A stretch of DNA of 64,000 bases from Noviluteimonas lactosilytica. GTDB taxonomy: Bacteria; Pseudomonadota; Gammaproteobacteria; Xanthomonadales; Xanthomonadaceae. The position numbers and the translations under genes were made by a program. Shown piece after piece: positions 23,360-33,816 of this stretch (position 1 is the stretch's first letter; every line of letters starts with the position of its first letter). The notes under the pieces are model-generated. The model searched no databases and was not told where the DNA came from. It saw nothing but the letters and a program-made list of their open reading frames with translations. The stretch covers positions 1 to 64,000 of the forward strand of contig NZ_JAJGAK010000002.1 in NCBI RefSeq assembly GCF_020866925.1. Direction: 5' to 3'.

Positions 23360-23431
23360 GACGCACCCTCGGGGATGAGGATTTCGACGACGCAAAAAGA
23401 ACACGCGCACACCGTGACGCACGGTGATGAA

Positions 23432-23443
23432 ATTACCCGGCAA
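23432..23443 (+). repeat. Candidate integrase arm-type site, right
   Basis: Copy of ATTACCCGGCAA as at 14182-14193, same orientation, 53 nt inside the right att repeat. Just beside it CACCGTG-N3-CACGGTG (23410-23426) is a perfect inverted repeat that could bind the excisionase-like protein. Confidence 0.45.
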
Positions 23444-23457
23444 TTAACCGCAAACAA

Positions 23458-23483
23458 TTAGGGCCGCCTCGCGGCAGCCCTAA
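23458..23483 (-). terminator. Element-borne terminator after tRNA-Glu
   Basis: On the minus strand TTAGGGCTGC and GCGGCCCTAA form a 10-bp stem (one G-U) with a 6-nt loop, followed by a short T-rich tract, 14 nt after the tRNA-Glu 3' end. It lies inside the integrative element and so replaces the original terminator now stranded at 13976-14016. Confidence 0.65.
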
Positions 23484-23496
23484 GTGCTTGATCAAA

Positions 23497-23545
23497 TTGG
23501 CGTCCCCACGGGGATTCGAACCCCGGTCGCTACCGTGAAAGGGTA
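23497..23545. repeat. Right attachment repeat
   Basis: 49-bp copy identical to 14018-14066. Together with the chromosomal 5' part at 23546-23573 it rebuilds an intact tRNA-Glu. Confidence 0.92.
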
Positions 23546-23573
23546 ATGTCCTAGGCCTCTAGACGATGGGGAC
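23498..23573 (-). tRNA. tRNA-Glu (TTC)
   Basis: 76 nt including the encoded CCA. Acceptor GTCCCCA pairs with TGGGGAC; the anticodon loop CTTTCAC carries anticodon TTC; the T arm is CGGGG-TTCGAAT-CCCCG. It is the second gene of a tRNA-Ala/tRNA-Glu transcript and the integration target of the adjacent element, which supplies the 3' part of the gene. Confidence 0.96.
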
Positions 23574-23600
23574 AGTAGCGGTTTCCAACTCGAGTTTTAT

Positions 23601-23676
23601 TGGTGGAGCCAGCCGGGATCGAACCGGCGACCTCCTGCATGCCATGCAGGCGCTCTCCCAGCTGAGCTATGGCCCC
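23601..23676 (-). tRNA. tRNA-Ala (GGC)
   Basis: 76 nt including the encoded CCA. It begins GGGGCCATAGCTCAGCTGGG, with anticodon stem CCTGC/GCAGG, loop ATGGCAT (anticodon GGC) and T arm CCGG-TTCGATC-CCGG. It lies 27 nt before tRNA-Glu in the same direction, with a strong promoter just upstream. Confidence 0.96.
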
Positions 23677-23694
23677 ACTGCTGGAAAGCGCGAA

Positions 23695-23723
23695 AGTTTA
23701 GGGCCGGCTCCGGGATGCGTCAA
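23695..23723 (-). promoter_or_regulatory. Sigma-70 promoter of the tRNA-Ala/tRNA-Glu operon
   Basis: On the minus strand, -35 TTGACG (23723-23718) and -10 TAAACT (23700-23695) are separated by exactly 17 bp. The predicted start of transcription is around 23688, about 12 nt before the tRNA-Ala 5' end. Confidence 0.75.
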
Positions 23724-23769
23724 CACCTTTGTTGAGCTTCCTCTCAGCTTTTCGCGATCCGCGCATTGT

Positions 23770-24333
23770 TCAACGCGTGCGTCCGAGCCACCACGCGATC
23801 GGGATGCTCGCGATCAGGATGCCGAGGCCGGAGTCGAGCCACGCGCCGATGGTGAAATCCATCGGGAAGCGATACCAATTCCAGTACGGCAGGCTGACCG
23901 ACAACCACGACACGAGGCCGAGCGCCGCGCCCATCAGCACGCGCGTGCCGAAGCCCGCGGCCTGAGCGAGGATCCATGCGGCAACGAGGCCGACGAGCAG
24001 GTCGGAGATCAACTGCTTCACCAGCGCCGGCACCATGTTCGACAGCGTCGGGTTCGGCGTCGGGTCGTACACGACGAAGGCCGACGGCGCGTCCTTGTAC
24101 TTGTCGGTGAACGCCTTCATCGCAGCTTCGTCGTTCCATGTTTCCGGCGACATGCCGGGAATCATGTAGACGCCGGCGCCCTTGTCGCCGCTGGCCTGCA
24201 ACGCCGCGATCGCCGCGTCCTGGTTGCCTGCCACCTTCATGCCCATTTCGCCGATGGGCAGCGCGACGTGCGCCACGACGCCCCACAGGAACAACACGAT
24301 GCCGCCGATCAAACCGGCGATGAAGATCCGCAT
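23770..24333 (-). CDS. Inner-membrane protein of unknown function
   Basis: 187-aa protein with an N-terminal TM helix (IFIAGLIGGIVLFLWGVVAHV), a roughly 80-aa periplasmic loop and three more hydrophobic segments from about 105 to the end, finishing in a GRTR tail. RBS GGAGGG lies before ATG 24333. No family recognised. It lies downstream of crcB in the same direction with a 76-nt gap. Confidence 0.78.
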   Translation of the reverse strand: MRIFIAGLIGGIVLFLWGVVAHVALPIGEMGMKVAGNQDAAIAALQASGDKGAGVYMIPGMSPETWNDEAAMKAFTDKYKDAPSAFVVYDPTPNPTLSNMVPALVKQLISDLLVGLVAAWILAQAAGFGTRVLMGAALGLVSWLSVSLPYWNWYRFPMDFTIGAWLDSGLGILIASIPIAWWLGRTR

Positions 24334-24409
24334 GGCTTCGCCCTCCCCGGGCTTGCTTGCGACGGATGCCGCGGCGCGAGGATGCACCCGCGACCGTTGC
24401 GACGGCAAC

Positions 24410-24808
24410 TCAGAACGGGGGCCGCCACCATGCCGCCGTGCGCGCACCCAGCCAGACCAGGAACAGGCCCGCGACCAGCGTGATGCCGAGGTACACCAAC
24501 GCCTGTTCGCTGCGCTGCGATCGCGCGAACAACAGGCATTCGAGCACCAGCGCCGAATACGTCGTCAGGCCGCCGAGCACGCCGACGATCAGGAACGCGC
24601 GCCAGTACAGCGCCACCGGCCCGCGCCCTTCCAGCATCACCGCGATGAAGCCCGCGAGGAACGCGCCGACCAGGTTCGCAGTGAGCGTGCCCCAAGGCAG
24701 GCTGTCGCCGACGCGCCGCAACATCACGCCGCCCACCCAGAAGCGTCCCGCGGCACCGAGCGCGCCGCCGCACATCACGAGCAGCAATTGCGACCACCAG
24801 GAATTCAC
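24410..24808 (-). CDS. crcB: Fluoride ion exporter CrcB (Fluc)
   Basis: 132-aa four-TM fluoride channel that works as a dual-topology dimer. Family motifs are GGALGAAGRFW at the N-terminus, LTANLVGAFLAG (the Asn faces the pore) and GVLGGLTTYSAL. The GTG start at 24808 overlaps the stop of the MFS gene (GTGA) and has GGAGG 8 nt upstream. No fluoride riboswitch was recognised; it appears to be expressed from the rarA-MFS transcript. Confidence 0.9.
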   Translation of the reverse strand: MNSWWSQLLLVMCGGALGAAGRFWVGGVMLRRVGDSLPWGTLTANLVGAFLAGFIAVMLEGRGPVALYWRAFLIVGVLGGLTTYSALVLECLLFARSQRSEQALVYLGITLVAGLFLVWLGARTAAWWRPPF

Positions 24809-25986
24809 TGATCGCCCTCCCCTGTTGGTGCTTTCAGTGGCATCAGCACCAATGATGCCGCGATCGCGAACACCGCGCTCACGCCGAACGCGATCATCGG
24901 CGCGCCGTTCTCCCACAACGCGCCGAACACCGCGGACGCCGGCAGCAACAACAGGCCGGTGACGAGGTAGTACCAGCCGAACGCGGTGCCCGCCGATGTC
25001 GCGGGCACGAGATCGGCGACGAGCGCGCGCTCGCTGCCTTCGATCATCGCGGTGACCAGGCCGTATGCGGGGAACAACACCCACAACCACGCCGCATCGA
25101 TCGGCACCACGCCGAGCAACACGTAGAGCAGCGCATAGCCCGCCCAGCCCGCGAGGATCAGGCGCTTGCGCCCGACTCGATCGGAGAGCGCCGACAACGG
25201 CGTCGACGCGAGCGCTGCGACCGCGGAGAACGACGCCCACAACAAGGTGATGCGGCTCGCACCGAGGCCGAGGTCCTGCGCGCGCAGCAGCAGGAACATG
25301 TTCGACGCATTGCCGAGCGTGAACAGCCCGAGCGCCGACAGGTAACGCCGGTACGCGGGCGACAGCGCGGAGAAGCGCCAGTCGATGGGTCCCATCGACT
25401 TCACCTGCGCCTGCGCGGGTTCGCGCAGGCGCAGCGCCATGATCAGCACGATGATGCCCGGCACGATCGCGAGCAGGAACACGTGCCGCAACGAAAAGCC
25501 CGCCGCGAGCAGCGCCGCTGCGACAAGCGGCCCGACCACCGCACCCGCGTTGTCCATGCCGCGATGCAGCCCGTACGCGAGCCCGCGTTGCTGCGGCGAC
25601 ACGCTGCCGGCGAGCATCGCGTCGCGCGGCGCCGAACGCAGTCCCTTGCCGACGCGATCCACGAAACGAAAAGCGAGCACGCCGACCCAACTCGTCGCGA
25701 TGCCGATCAGCGGACGCGCGACGCCCGCGAGTCCGTACCCGATCACGACGAACGGCTTGATGCGCCGCAGGCGATCGGCGAGCGCGCCCGAGACGAGTTT
25801 CAGCAGGCTGCTCGCCGCTTCGGCGACGCCTTCGATCCAGCCGAGCGCCTTCGGCCCGGCCATCAACACGCTCGCCACGTACAGCGGCACGAGCGGATAG
25901 ATCATGTCGCTCGCCGCGTCGTTGAGAAGGCTGATCGCGCCCAGCAGCCATACCGTCCGTGGCAGGCTTGCGAGCGCGGCGCGCAT
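24805..25986 (-). CDS. MFS transporter
   Basis: 393-aa major facilitator with 11-12 predicted TM helices. The loop motif ADRLRRIKPF between helices 2 and 3 and its repeat SDRVGRKRLI in the second half are typical MFS signatures. RFVDRVGKGLRSAPRDAMLA resembles a subfamily seen in Proteobacteria, substrate unknown. The start ATG 25986 overlaps the rarA stop (ATGA); a longer open frame upstream is only the antisense-type extension across rarA. Confidence 0.87.
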   Translation of the reverse strand: MRAALASLPRTVWLLGAISLLNDAASDMIYPLVPLYVASVLMAGPKALGWIEGVAEAASSLLKLVSGALADRLRRIKPFVVIGYGLAGVARPLIGIATSWVGVLAFRFVDRVGKGLRSAPRDAMLAGSVSPQQRGLAYGLHRGMDNAGAVVGPLVAAALLAAGFSLRHVFLLAIVPGIIVLIMALRLREPAQAQVKSMGPIDWRFSALSPAYRRYLSALGLFTLGNASNMFLLLRAQDLGLGASRITLLWASFSAVAALASTPLSALSDRVGRKRLILAGWAGYALLYVLLGVVPIDAAWLWVLFPAYGLVTAMIEGSERALVADLVPATSAGTAFGWYYLVTGLLLLPASAVFGALWENGAPMIAFGVSAVFAIAASLVLMPLKAPTGEGDQ

Positions 25987-27350
25987 CAGGCGCCGGCCTC
26001 GTCTTCTCCGCGCGCTCGCGCACGCGCGGCGCGCAACGCATCGAGCTTCTCGCGCATGCGACCTTCGAGGCCGCGATCGGTCGGCCGGAAATACACGCGC
26101 TCGCCGAGCGCATCGGGGAACCCGGTCTGGTCGAGCGCGACGCCGCCTTCGGCATCGTGGTCGTACTGGTAACCTTTGCCGTAGCCGAGCTGCTTCATCA
26201 ACTTCGTCGGCGCGTTGCGGATGTGCATCGGCACTTCGAGCGTGCCGTACTCGCGCACGTCGCTGCGCGCTTCGTTGAACGCCATGTAGGCGGCGTTCGA
26301 TTTCGACGTCGTGGCGAGATACAGCGCGACCTGCGCGAGCGCGAGATCGCCCTCCGGACTGCCGAGCCGGTCGTAGGTGTCCCACGCGTCGACCGCCATC
26401 TGCAGCGCACGCGGATCGGCCAGGCCGATGTCTTCCACCGCCATGCGCGTGAGGCGCCGCGCGAGATAGCCCGGATCGACGCCGCCGTCGAGCATACGCG
26501 CGAGCCAGTACAGCGCCGCGTCGGGATTGGAGCTGCGCACCGATTTGTGCAGCGCCGAGATCTGGTCGTAGAACTGTTCGCCGCCCTTGTCGAAGCGGCG
26601 CGTGCGATCGGCGAGCACCTGTTCGAGCGTCGCCTCCGTGATGGTGCCGCCCTCGCCCGCCAGGTCCGCCGCGATTTCGAGGAACGTCAGCGCGCGCCGC
26701 ACGTCGCCGTCGGCCGCGCGCGCGATCAGCAGCAGCTGTTCGGGTGCGACGTGCAGCTCGCGATCGCCGAGCCCGCGCTCCGCGTCGTCAAGCGCACGTT
26801 GCAGCGCGATCGCGATGTCTTCCGGCGACACCGCTTCCATCACGTGCACGCGGCAGCGCGAGAGCAACGCGGAGTTGAGTTCGAACGACGGGTTCTCGGT
26901 GGTCGCGCCGACGAACAGGATCGTCCCGCGTTCGATGTGCGGCAGGAACGCATCCTGCTGTGCCTTGCTGAAGCGATGCACCTCGTCGACGAACAACACG
27001 GTGCGGCGGCCTTCGGAGAAACGCAGGCCCGCTTCGGCGAGCACCTGGCGCACTTCGGGCAGGCCGACGAGCACGGCCGAGACGGCGCGGAATTCGGCGT
27101 CGGCGTATTTCGCCAGCAGTTGCGCGAGCGTGGTCTTGCCGCAGCCGGGCGGTCCCCACAGGATCATCGAATGCACGCGACCGGATTCGATCGCGCGACG
27201 CAACGCGCTCTTCGGCGCAAGCAGGCGGCGTTGCCCGACCATCTCGTCGAGCGTCTGCGGCCGCATTCGCTCGGCGAGCGGACGCAGCGCGTCGCGATCG
27301 ACGCTCAGCAGGTCGTCTTCGGGGAGGACGGGCGCGCGGGATTTGGCCAC
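25986..27350 (-). CDS. rarA: Replication-associated recombination protein A
   Basis: 454-aa AAA+ ATPase (RarA/MgsA, Mgs1/WRNIP1 family) acting at stalled forks. Walker A is GPPGCGKTT, Walker B is VLFVDEVHRF, sensor 1 is GATTENPSF, and the C-terminal tetramerisation region follows (YDQISALHKSVRSSNPDAAL). Full family length. It follows lolA (24-nt gap), matching the conserved ftsK-lolA-rarA order of gamma-proteobacteria. Confidence 0.95.
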   Translation of the reverse strand: MAKSRAPVLPEDDLLSVDRDALRPLAERMRPQTLDEMVGQRRLLAPKSALRRAIESGRVHSMILWGPPGCGKTTLAQLLAKYADAEFRAVSAVLVGLPEVRQVLAEAGLRFSEGRRTVLFVDEVHRFSKAQQDAFLPHIERGTILFVGATTENPSFELNSALLSRCRVHVMEAVSPEDIAIALQRALDDAERGLGDRELHVAPEQLLLIARAADGDVRRALTFLEIAADLAGEGGTITEATLEQVLADRTRRFDKGGEQFYDQISALHKSVRSSNPDAALYWLARMLDGGVDPGYLARRLTRMAVEDIGLADPRALQMAVDAWDTYDRLGSPEGDLALAQVALYLATTSKSNAAYMAFNEARSDVREYGTLEVPMHIRNAPTKLMKQLGYGKGYQYDHDAEGGVALDQTGFPDALGERVYFRPTDRGLEGRMREKLDALRAARARARGEDEAGA

Positions 27351-27373
27351 GCGGCGATTCTAGCGGACCGCGA

Positions 27374-28009
27374 TCAACCGCCCGCGACGATATCCACGCC
27401 CTTCGGCGGCGCGAACGAGAACGTGCCCTTGGCGAAGGACGGGTTGCGCTTCCACGACGCGAAGCGCAGCTCCGTGCGCTGGCCGAGCGGATCGACGATG
27501 CGCATGCGCGCCAGGCCCGCGTCGTTGAAGCCCAGGCGCGCCGATTCGAAGCTCGCGCTGTCCGGATCGCGCGGTCGCAGTTCGATCCATTCCAGGCCTT
27601 CGTTCGCGCCGAGTTCCTTGACGATGAACTCACGGTCCAGGCGCGTGGGGTCGATCAGCGCGGCAAGCGGCGAGCTCTGCTCCTCCACGCCCTGCGCGCG
27701 CTTGGTGACCTGCATCAGGTCTTTGTCGTACACCCACACCGACTTGCCGTCGGCGACGATCAACTGTTCGAACGGCTTCGCGTATTCCCATCGGAAATGA
27801 CGCGGCGCGGACATCGCGACGCGACCCGACGAGGCTTCCTTCTTCTTGCCGTTGGCGTCGAAGACCTGCTGCGTGAACGTGCCATCCAGGCCCTTGAGGC
27901 CCTTGGTGAACGTGGTGAGTTCGTCGCGGCCGCCGGCGTGGGCGGTCGATGCGACGACGAGCAGCGAAGTCAGGCCGAGAGTCAGCAGGCGCATGGGCGT
28001 GGGGTCCAT
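27374..28009 (-). CDS. lolA: Outer-membrane lipoprotein carrier protein
   Basis: 211-aa periplasmic chaperone that carries lipoproteins from LolCDE to LolB. A signal peptide ends at AHA-GG, and the family blocks GTFTQQVFDANGKKK and FRWEYAKPFEQLIVADG are present. Either ATG 28009 or the ATG at 27994, which starts directly at the signal peptide (MRLLTLG), may be used; neither has a clear SD. It is followed by rarA. Confidence 0.93.
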   Translation of the reverse strand: MDPTPMRLLTLGLTSLLVVASTAHAGGRDELTTFTKGLKGLDGTFTQQVFDANGKKKEASSGRVAMSAPRHFRWEYAKPFEQLIVADGKSVWVYDKDLMQVTKRAQGVEEQSSPLAALIDPTRLDREFIVKELGANEGLEWIELRPRDPDSASFESARLGFNDAGLARMRIVDPLGQRTELRFASWKRNPSFAKGTFSFAPPKGVDIVAGG

Positions 28010-28095
28010 GGAAATGCGATGGGCGAAGTCTGCCCGGGAATGGATGAATGCGGGATCACGCGAACGCGGATCCGCATTCGCCGGAAGGACGGCGT

Positions 28096-30453
28096 TTACT
28101 TGGGCGGTGGCGGCGCCAGCACGCTGCGATCGCCGTTGTGTTCGGGCGGCGTCACGACGCCCGCGGCTTCCATTGCTTCGATCAGGCGCGCGGCGCGGTT
28201 GTAGCCGATCTTCAGGCGGCGTTGCACGCCGGAGATCGATGCGCGGCGCGTCTCGGTGACGATGCGCACCGCTTCGTCGTACAGCGGGTCGGACTCGTCC
28301 CCGCCCCCGCCGCCGGATTCGGGCAGGCCGGTCGCGCCGACCACCACGCCTTCGCCGAGCGTCTGCACTTCGTCGAGCACGCCTTCGATGTAGTCCGGCG
28401 CGCCGCTGATCTGCTTGAGGTGTTCGACGACGCGATGCACTTCTTCGTCCGACACGAACGCACCGTGCACGCGCTCGGGCATCGCGGTGCCCGGCGGGAG
28501 ATACAGCATGTCGCCGTGGCCGAGCAGCGTTTCCGCGCCCGACTGGTCGAGGATCGTGCGCGAGTCGATCTTGCTCGACACCTGGAACGCGATGCGCGTG
28601 GGGATGTTCGCCTTGATCAGGCCGGTGATGACGTCGACCGACGGACGCTGCGTCGCGAGGATCAGGTGGATGCCCGCCGCACGCGCTTTCTGCGCGAGGC
28701 GCGCGATGAGTTCTTCGACCTTCTTGCCGACGATCATCATCATGTCGGCGAATTCGTCGATGAAGACGACGATGTACGGCAGCGTCTCCAGCGGACGCGG
28801 CGCTTCGCCGAGTTCCGGGTTCGGCTTGAACAGCGGATCCATCATCGGCTGGCCGGCGCCGATCGCGTCGGTCACCTTCTTGTTGAAGCCGGCGAGGTTG
28901 CGCACGCCGACCGCGGACATGAGCTTGTAGCGGCGCTCCATCTCGGCCACGCACCAGCGCAGGCCGTTCGCCGCTTCCTTCATGTCGGTGACGACCGGCG
29001 CGAGCAGGTGCGGGATGCCCTGGTAGACCGAGAGCTCCAGCATCTTCGGGTCGATCATCAGCATGCGCACGTCCTTCGCGGACGCCTTGTATAGCAGCGA
29101 CAACACCATCGCGTTGACCGCGACGGATTTACCCGAGCCCGTCGTACCGGCGACGAGCAGGTGCGGCATGCGCGCGAGATCGGCGACGGTCGGGCGGCCC
29201 GCGATGTCCTTGCCGAGCGCGAGCGTGAGCGGGCTGCCGCTCTTGTCGTATTCCTTCGAGCGCAGCAACTCGCTGAGGAAGATCATCTCGCGCGAGGTGT
29301 TCGGCGTTTCCAGGCCGACCACCGACTTGCCGGGAATGACGTCGACCACGCGCACCGACTTCACCGACAGGCCGCGCGCGATGTCCTTGTCGAGCGACGA
29401 GATCTGGCTGACCTTGACGCCCGGCGCGGGCTCGAGTTCGAAGCGCGTGATCACCGGGCCCGGATACGCGCCGACGACCTGCGCGTCGATGCGGAAGTCC
29501 TTGAGCTTGAATTCGATCTGGCGCGACAGCGTCTCGAGCGTTTCCTCGCTGTAGCCCTTCGGCTGCGGCTTCGGATCGTCGAGCAATGCCAGCGGCGGAA
29601 TGCCGGTGCCATCGCCGGTATGGAACAGCGGGATCTGCGTTTCGCGCTTGGCGCGATCGCTCTTCTCGACGACGGGCGCCGGCGGCGGTTCGATCTTCAC
29701 CGGTGCGCGTTTCGCACGCAGTTCCGTGTCGACCTTGCGCGTTTCTTCGCGCTCTTCGCGGAACGCGCGCGCCTGCTGCCATTCGGCCGCCTGCTGCGTG
29801 CCGCGACGGAACAGCGGCGGGATCTTCAGCATCCACTCGCCGAGCTTGTCCATCACCGTCAGCCATGAAATGCCGGTGGCGAGCGTGGTGGAGATCAGCA
29901 GCAGCGTGACGAGAAACAGGTTCGCGCCCACCGGCCCGAACGCATGGAACAACGAACGGCCGACGAGCTGGCCGAGGATGCCGCCACTGCCCGCCGAGAA
30001 GTCCGGCGCGGCGCCGACGCGCAACTGCAGGAAGCCCGTCGCCGACACGAGGAAGCCGACGATGCCGACCAGGCGCAACGCGGGCCCGAGGTCCGCATCG
30101 CCATCACCGTCGCTGTCCATGCCGAACAACGCGATCCACGCGATGAGGCCGAGCATGATCGGCAACAGGAACGCGACATAGCCGCACAGGTACAGCAGCA
30201 CGTCGGCGATCCACGCACCGACGATGCCGCCGAAGTTGTGCAAGGGCGCGGTGACGCTGCCCGAATGCGACCAGCCCGGGTCTTCCGGGGAGAAGGTGAC
30301 CAGGCTCGCCAGCAGGTAGACCAGCAGCGGCGCGATGCCCATCAGGGCCAGGTCGCGCCACAAACGCGAGCGACGCGAACCGCCCGCGGCGGCCGGAGCC
30401 GCCACGTTGCTGCGCTTGCGTTTCACGCCTTCCACCACCGGCCTTGCCGACAC
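28096..30453 (-). CDS. ftsK: DNA translocase FtsK
   Basis: 785-aa division-septum DNA pump. The N-terminal membrane domain has four to five TM helices (residues about 30-190), then a short linker (about 200-300), the alpha-beta RecA-like motor with Walker [13 protein letters not shown] and Walker [12 protein letters not shown], and a C-terminal gamma winged helix ([21 protein letters not shown]) for KOPS recognition. The linker is far shorter than in E. coli, as usual in this family. The start is GTG 30453. Confidence 0.96.
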   Translation of the reverse strand: MSARPVVEGVKRKRSNVAAPAAAGGSRRSRLWRDLALMGIAPLLVYLLASLVTFSPEDPGWSHSGSVTAPLHNFGGIVGAWIADVLLYLCGYVAFLLPIMLGLIAWIALFGMDSDGDGDADLGPALRLVGIVGFLVSATGFLQLRVGAAPDFSAGSGGILGQLVGRSLFHAFGPVGANLFLVTLLLISTTLATGISWLTVMDKLGEWMLKIPPLFRRGTQQAAEWQQARAFREEREETRKVDTELRAKRAPVKIEPPPAPVVEKSDRAKRETQIPLFHTGDGTGIPPLALLDDPKPQPKGYSEETLETLSRQIEFKLKDFRIDAQVVGAYPGPVITRFELEPAPGVKVSQISSLDKDIARGLSVKSVRVVDVIPGKSVVGLETPNTSREMIFLSELLRSKEYDKSGSPLTLALGKDIAGRPTVADLARMPHLLVAGTTGSGKSVAVNAMVLSLLYKASAKDVRMLMIDPKMLELSVYQGIPHLLAPVVTDMKEAANGLRWCVAEMERRYKLMSAVGVRNLAGFNKKVTDAIGAGQPMMDPLFKPNPELGEAPRPLETLPYIVVFIDEFADMMMIVGKKVEELIARLAQKARAAGIHLILATQRPSVDVITGLIKANIPTRIAFQVSSKIDSRTILDQSGAETLLGHGDMLYLPPGTAMPERVHGAFVSDEEVHRVVEHLKQISGAPDYIEGVLDEVQTLGEGVVVGATGLPESGGGGGDESDPLYDEAVRIVTETRRASISGVQRRLKIGYNRAARLIEAMEAAGVVTPPEHNGDRSVLAPPPPK

Positions 30454-30499
30454 CCTGCGACCTGCCTTCAGGAGTTTCCCCTAGGGCCTTGATCCTACG

Positions 30500-31567
30500 T
30501 CAAAGTTTCATGTCCTGCAGCGCGGGATGCACGATCTTCCCGCCTTCGACGTTGATGCCGCGCACGAGGGCCTCGTTGGCGCGCCAGTTGCCCGAGGCCA
30601 GCTTGTTGACCCACGGCAGGATCGCGGCGCAGATGGCCTGCGACGAGGTCTGCGGCACGGCGCCCGGCATGTTGGTCACGCAGAAGTGGGTGACGCCCTC
30701 TTCGACGTAGGTCGGTTCCTTCCAGGTTGTGGGACGCGAGGTCTCGAAGCAGCCGCCCTGGTCGATCGAGATGTCGACGACGACCGAACCGTCCTGCATG
30801 CCCTTGAGCATCTCGCGCGTCAGCACGTGCGGCGCGCGCGCGCCGGTCACGAGCACCGCACCGACGACGAGGTCGGCCGAGGCGACTTCGCGCGCCACGA
30901 CGTCCGCGTACGGGTACAGCGTGGTGACGTTGTTGCCCAGGGCCATCATTTCGTCCATGCGGTCCTGGCGCATTTCGAACACGACGACGTTCGAACCACC
31001 GGCCGCGGCCAGTGCCGCCGACGCGCTACCGGCCTTGCCCGCGCCGAACACCACGACCTTGCCGCGCTCGGTCGACGGCAGGCCGCCGAGCAGCTTGCCC
31101 TTGCCGCCTTCGGGCTGGTGCAGCAGGTGCGTGCCGACCTGCACCGCGATCTTGCCGGCGATCACCGACATCGGCGCCAGCAGCGGCAGGTCGCCGTTGG
31201 GCAGCTCGACGGTTTCGAACGCGACGCCCGTGAGACCGATGTCGAGCAGGCGCTTGGTGAGTTCCGGTTCCGCCGCCAGGTGCAGGTAGCAGAACAGCAG
31301 GTGATCCTTGCGCAGGTGCTTGAGGTCGCCTTCGATCGGCTCCTTCACCTTCACGATGAGCTCGCCCTTTTCGTACAGCGAAGCGGCGTCAGGCGCGATC
31401 TTCACGCCGAGCTGCGTGTACTGCTCGTCCTTGAAGCCGCTCTTCAGGCCCGCACCCTGTTCCAGCCACACTTCGTGGCCGCGCTTGACGAGGTCGCCTG
31501 CCGCTGCCGGCACGAGCGCGACGCGGCCTTCGAGGGTCTTGGTTTCCTTGGGGACGCCGATCCGCAT
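30500..31567 (-). CDS. ald: Alanine dehydrogenase
   Basis: 355-aa NAD-dependent L-alanine dehydrogenase (AlaDH/PNT fold). It begins RIGVPKETKTLEGRVALVP, with substrate-site Arg and Lys in the N-terminal domain, the Rossmann motif VVFGAGKAGSASA, the catalytic region SVVVDISIDQGGCFETS and NMPGAVPQTSSQA. It diverges from trxB across 131 bp that must hold both promoters. Confidence 0.94.
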   Translation of the reverse strand: MRIGVPKETKTLEGRVALVPAAAGDLVKRGHEVWLEQGAGLKSGFKDEQYTQLGVKIAPDAASLYEKGELIVKVKEPIEGDLKHLRKDHLLFCYLHLAAEPELTKRLLDIGLTGVAFETVELPNGDLPLLAPMSVIAGKIAVQVGTHLLHQPEGGKGKLLGGLPSTERGKVVVFGAGKAGSASAALAAAGGSNVVVFEMRQDRMDEMMALGNNVTTLYPYADVVAREVASADLVVGAVLVTGARAPHVLTREMLKGMQDGSVVVDISIDQGGCFETSRPTTWKEPTYVEEGVTHFCVTNMPGAVPQTSSQAICAAILPWVNKLASGNWRANEALVRGINVEGGKIVHPALQDMKL

Positions 31568-31653
31568 TGCAGTGTTCTCTTCGTGGGAGGCGCGAACGCC
31601 TTGTGTTGTCGGGGGGTCGCCGCCACTATTTCGCGATTGCAGCGGCCGGGTGA

Positions 31654-32652
<999 letters not shown>

Positions 32653-32658
32653 GGCCCG

Positions 32659-33816
32659 ATGCGCGCGCGCATCCTCGGCGCGCTGACCGACATTCCCGCC
32701 GACGCGTGGGATGCGCTGCACGACGGGCGCAATCCCTTCGTCGCGCACGCCTTTCTCGCGGGCATGGAAGCGCACGGCTGCGTGCGCGCTTCGCTGGGGT
32801 GGATGCCGTGCCATCTCGGGTTGTTCGACGGCGACGGGGCCGATGCAGGCACGCTCGTCGCCGCCGCGCCCGGCTATCGCAAGCGCAATTCGCACGGCGA
32901 GTTCGTGTTCGACCACGCGTGGGCGCATGCGTATGCCCAGCACGGTCTTTCGTACTACCCGAAGTGGCTGGGCGCGGTGCCCTACTCGCCCGTGACCGGG
33001 CCGCGATTGCTGGCGCGCGATGCGGCGTCGCGGCGCGCGCTGGTCGCCGCGATCGTGGCGTTCGTGCGCGAGTCGGGGTGGTCGTCGGCGCACGTCGACT
33101 TCCATCGCGAAGACGAGGCCGATGCGTTCGATGCGGACTGGATCCCGCGCATCGACGTGCAATACCACTGGGAGAACCGCGGCGCGTGGCGCGACTTCGA
33201 CGCGTTCCTCGCGGCGATGGACCACAAGCACCGCAAGAACATCCGCCAGGAACGCGCGAAGCTCGCGCGGCACGGCGTGCGCTTCCGCGTCGTGCACGGC
33301 GATGAAGCAAGCGACGCCGACCTCGACGCGATGCACGGCTTCTACCTGCAAACCTTCGCCGAGTACGGCAATACGCCGGCGATCACGCGCGGGTTCCTGC
33401 GACACCTGGCCGATGCGATGCCGCGCGCGCTGGTGCTGGTGCTCGCCGACCTCGATGGAGCAACCATCGCCGGTGCGCTGTGCCTGCGCGGCGCCGACAC
33501 GCTGTACGGCCGCTACTGGGGCGCGACGCGCCTCGTGCCCGGATTGCATTTCGAGACCTGCTACTACCAGGGCATCGACTACTGCCTGCGCGAAGGCCTG
33601 CAACGGTTCGAGCCCGGCGCGCAGGGCGAACACAAACTCGCGCGCGGGTTCCTGCCGACGTGCGTGCACAGCAGGCACTGGATCGGCGAACCGGAATTCG
33701 CCGACGCGATTCGCCAGTGGTGCGCAGAGGAAAGTCATTCGGTGCGGCGTTACATGGCGGCGCTCGCATCGCACACGCCGTTCCGGGACGAGCACGCACG
33801 CGAGGAACACGCGTGA
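32659..33816 (+). CDS. FemAB/GNAT-like acyltransferase (PF04339-type)
   Basis: 385-aa cytosolic protein of the COG3146 type with a double GNAT-like fold. Typical blocks are NPFVAHAFLAGMEAHGC, YYPKWLGAVPYSPVTGPRLL, KHRKNIRQERAKL and GRYWGATRLVPGLHFETCYY. Members resemble peptidoglycan interpeptide transferases, but their substrate is unproven. It lies 6 nt after trxB and its stop overlaps the aat start (GTGA), so it is in a trxB-aat-linked operon. Confidence 0.85.
   Translation: MRARILGALTDIPADAWDALHDGRNPFVAHAFLAGMEAHGCVRASLGWMPCHLGLFDGDGADAGTLVAAAPGYRKRNSHGEFVFDHAWAHAYAQHGLSYYPKWLGAVPYSPVTGPRLLARDAASRRALVAAIVAFVRESGWSSAHVDFHREDEADAFDADWIPRIDVQYHWENRGAWRDFDAFLAAMDHKHRKNIRQERAKLARHGVRFRVVHGDEASDADLDAMHGFYLQTFAEYGNTPAITRGFLRHLADAMPRALVLVLADLDGATIAGALCLRGADTLYGRYWGATRLVPGLHFETCYYQGIDYCLREGLQRFEPGAQGEHKLARGFLPTCVHSRHWIGEPEFADAIRQWCAEESHSVRRYMAALASHTPFRDEHAREEHA

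Larger units (their letters stand above)
14018..23545. mobile_element. 9.5-kb integrative element in tRNA-Glu with putative defence cargo
   Basis: Bounded by 49-bp perfect direct repeats of the tRNA-Glu 3' end, with the intact tRNA restored at the right junction. It contains a tyrosine integrase next to the left repeat and three large cargo genes of visibly lower GC than the flanks. A minus-strand module of small overlapping genes follows, with a replication-initiation-like gene, an AlpA-like gene and an 18-nt palindrome. No capsid, terminase or conjugation genes are present, so it resembles a phage satellite or small genomic island that depends on a helper for transfer (inference). Confidence 0.88.

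Noticed and set aside
22818-23366. Alternative 182-codon frame over the right-end hypothetical gene
   Set aside because: Arg-rich with little predicted structure; the overlapping 183-codon frame has an SD and amphipathic helices.
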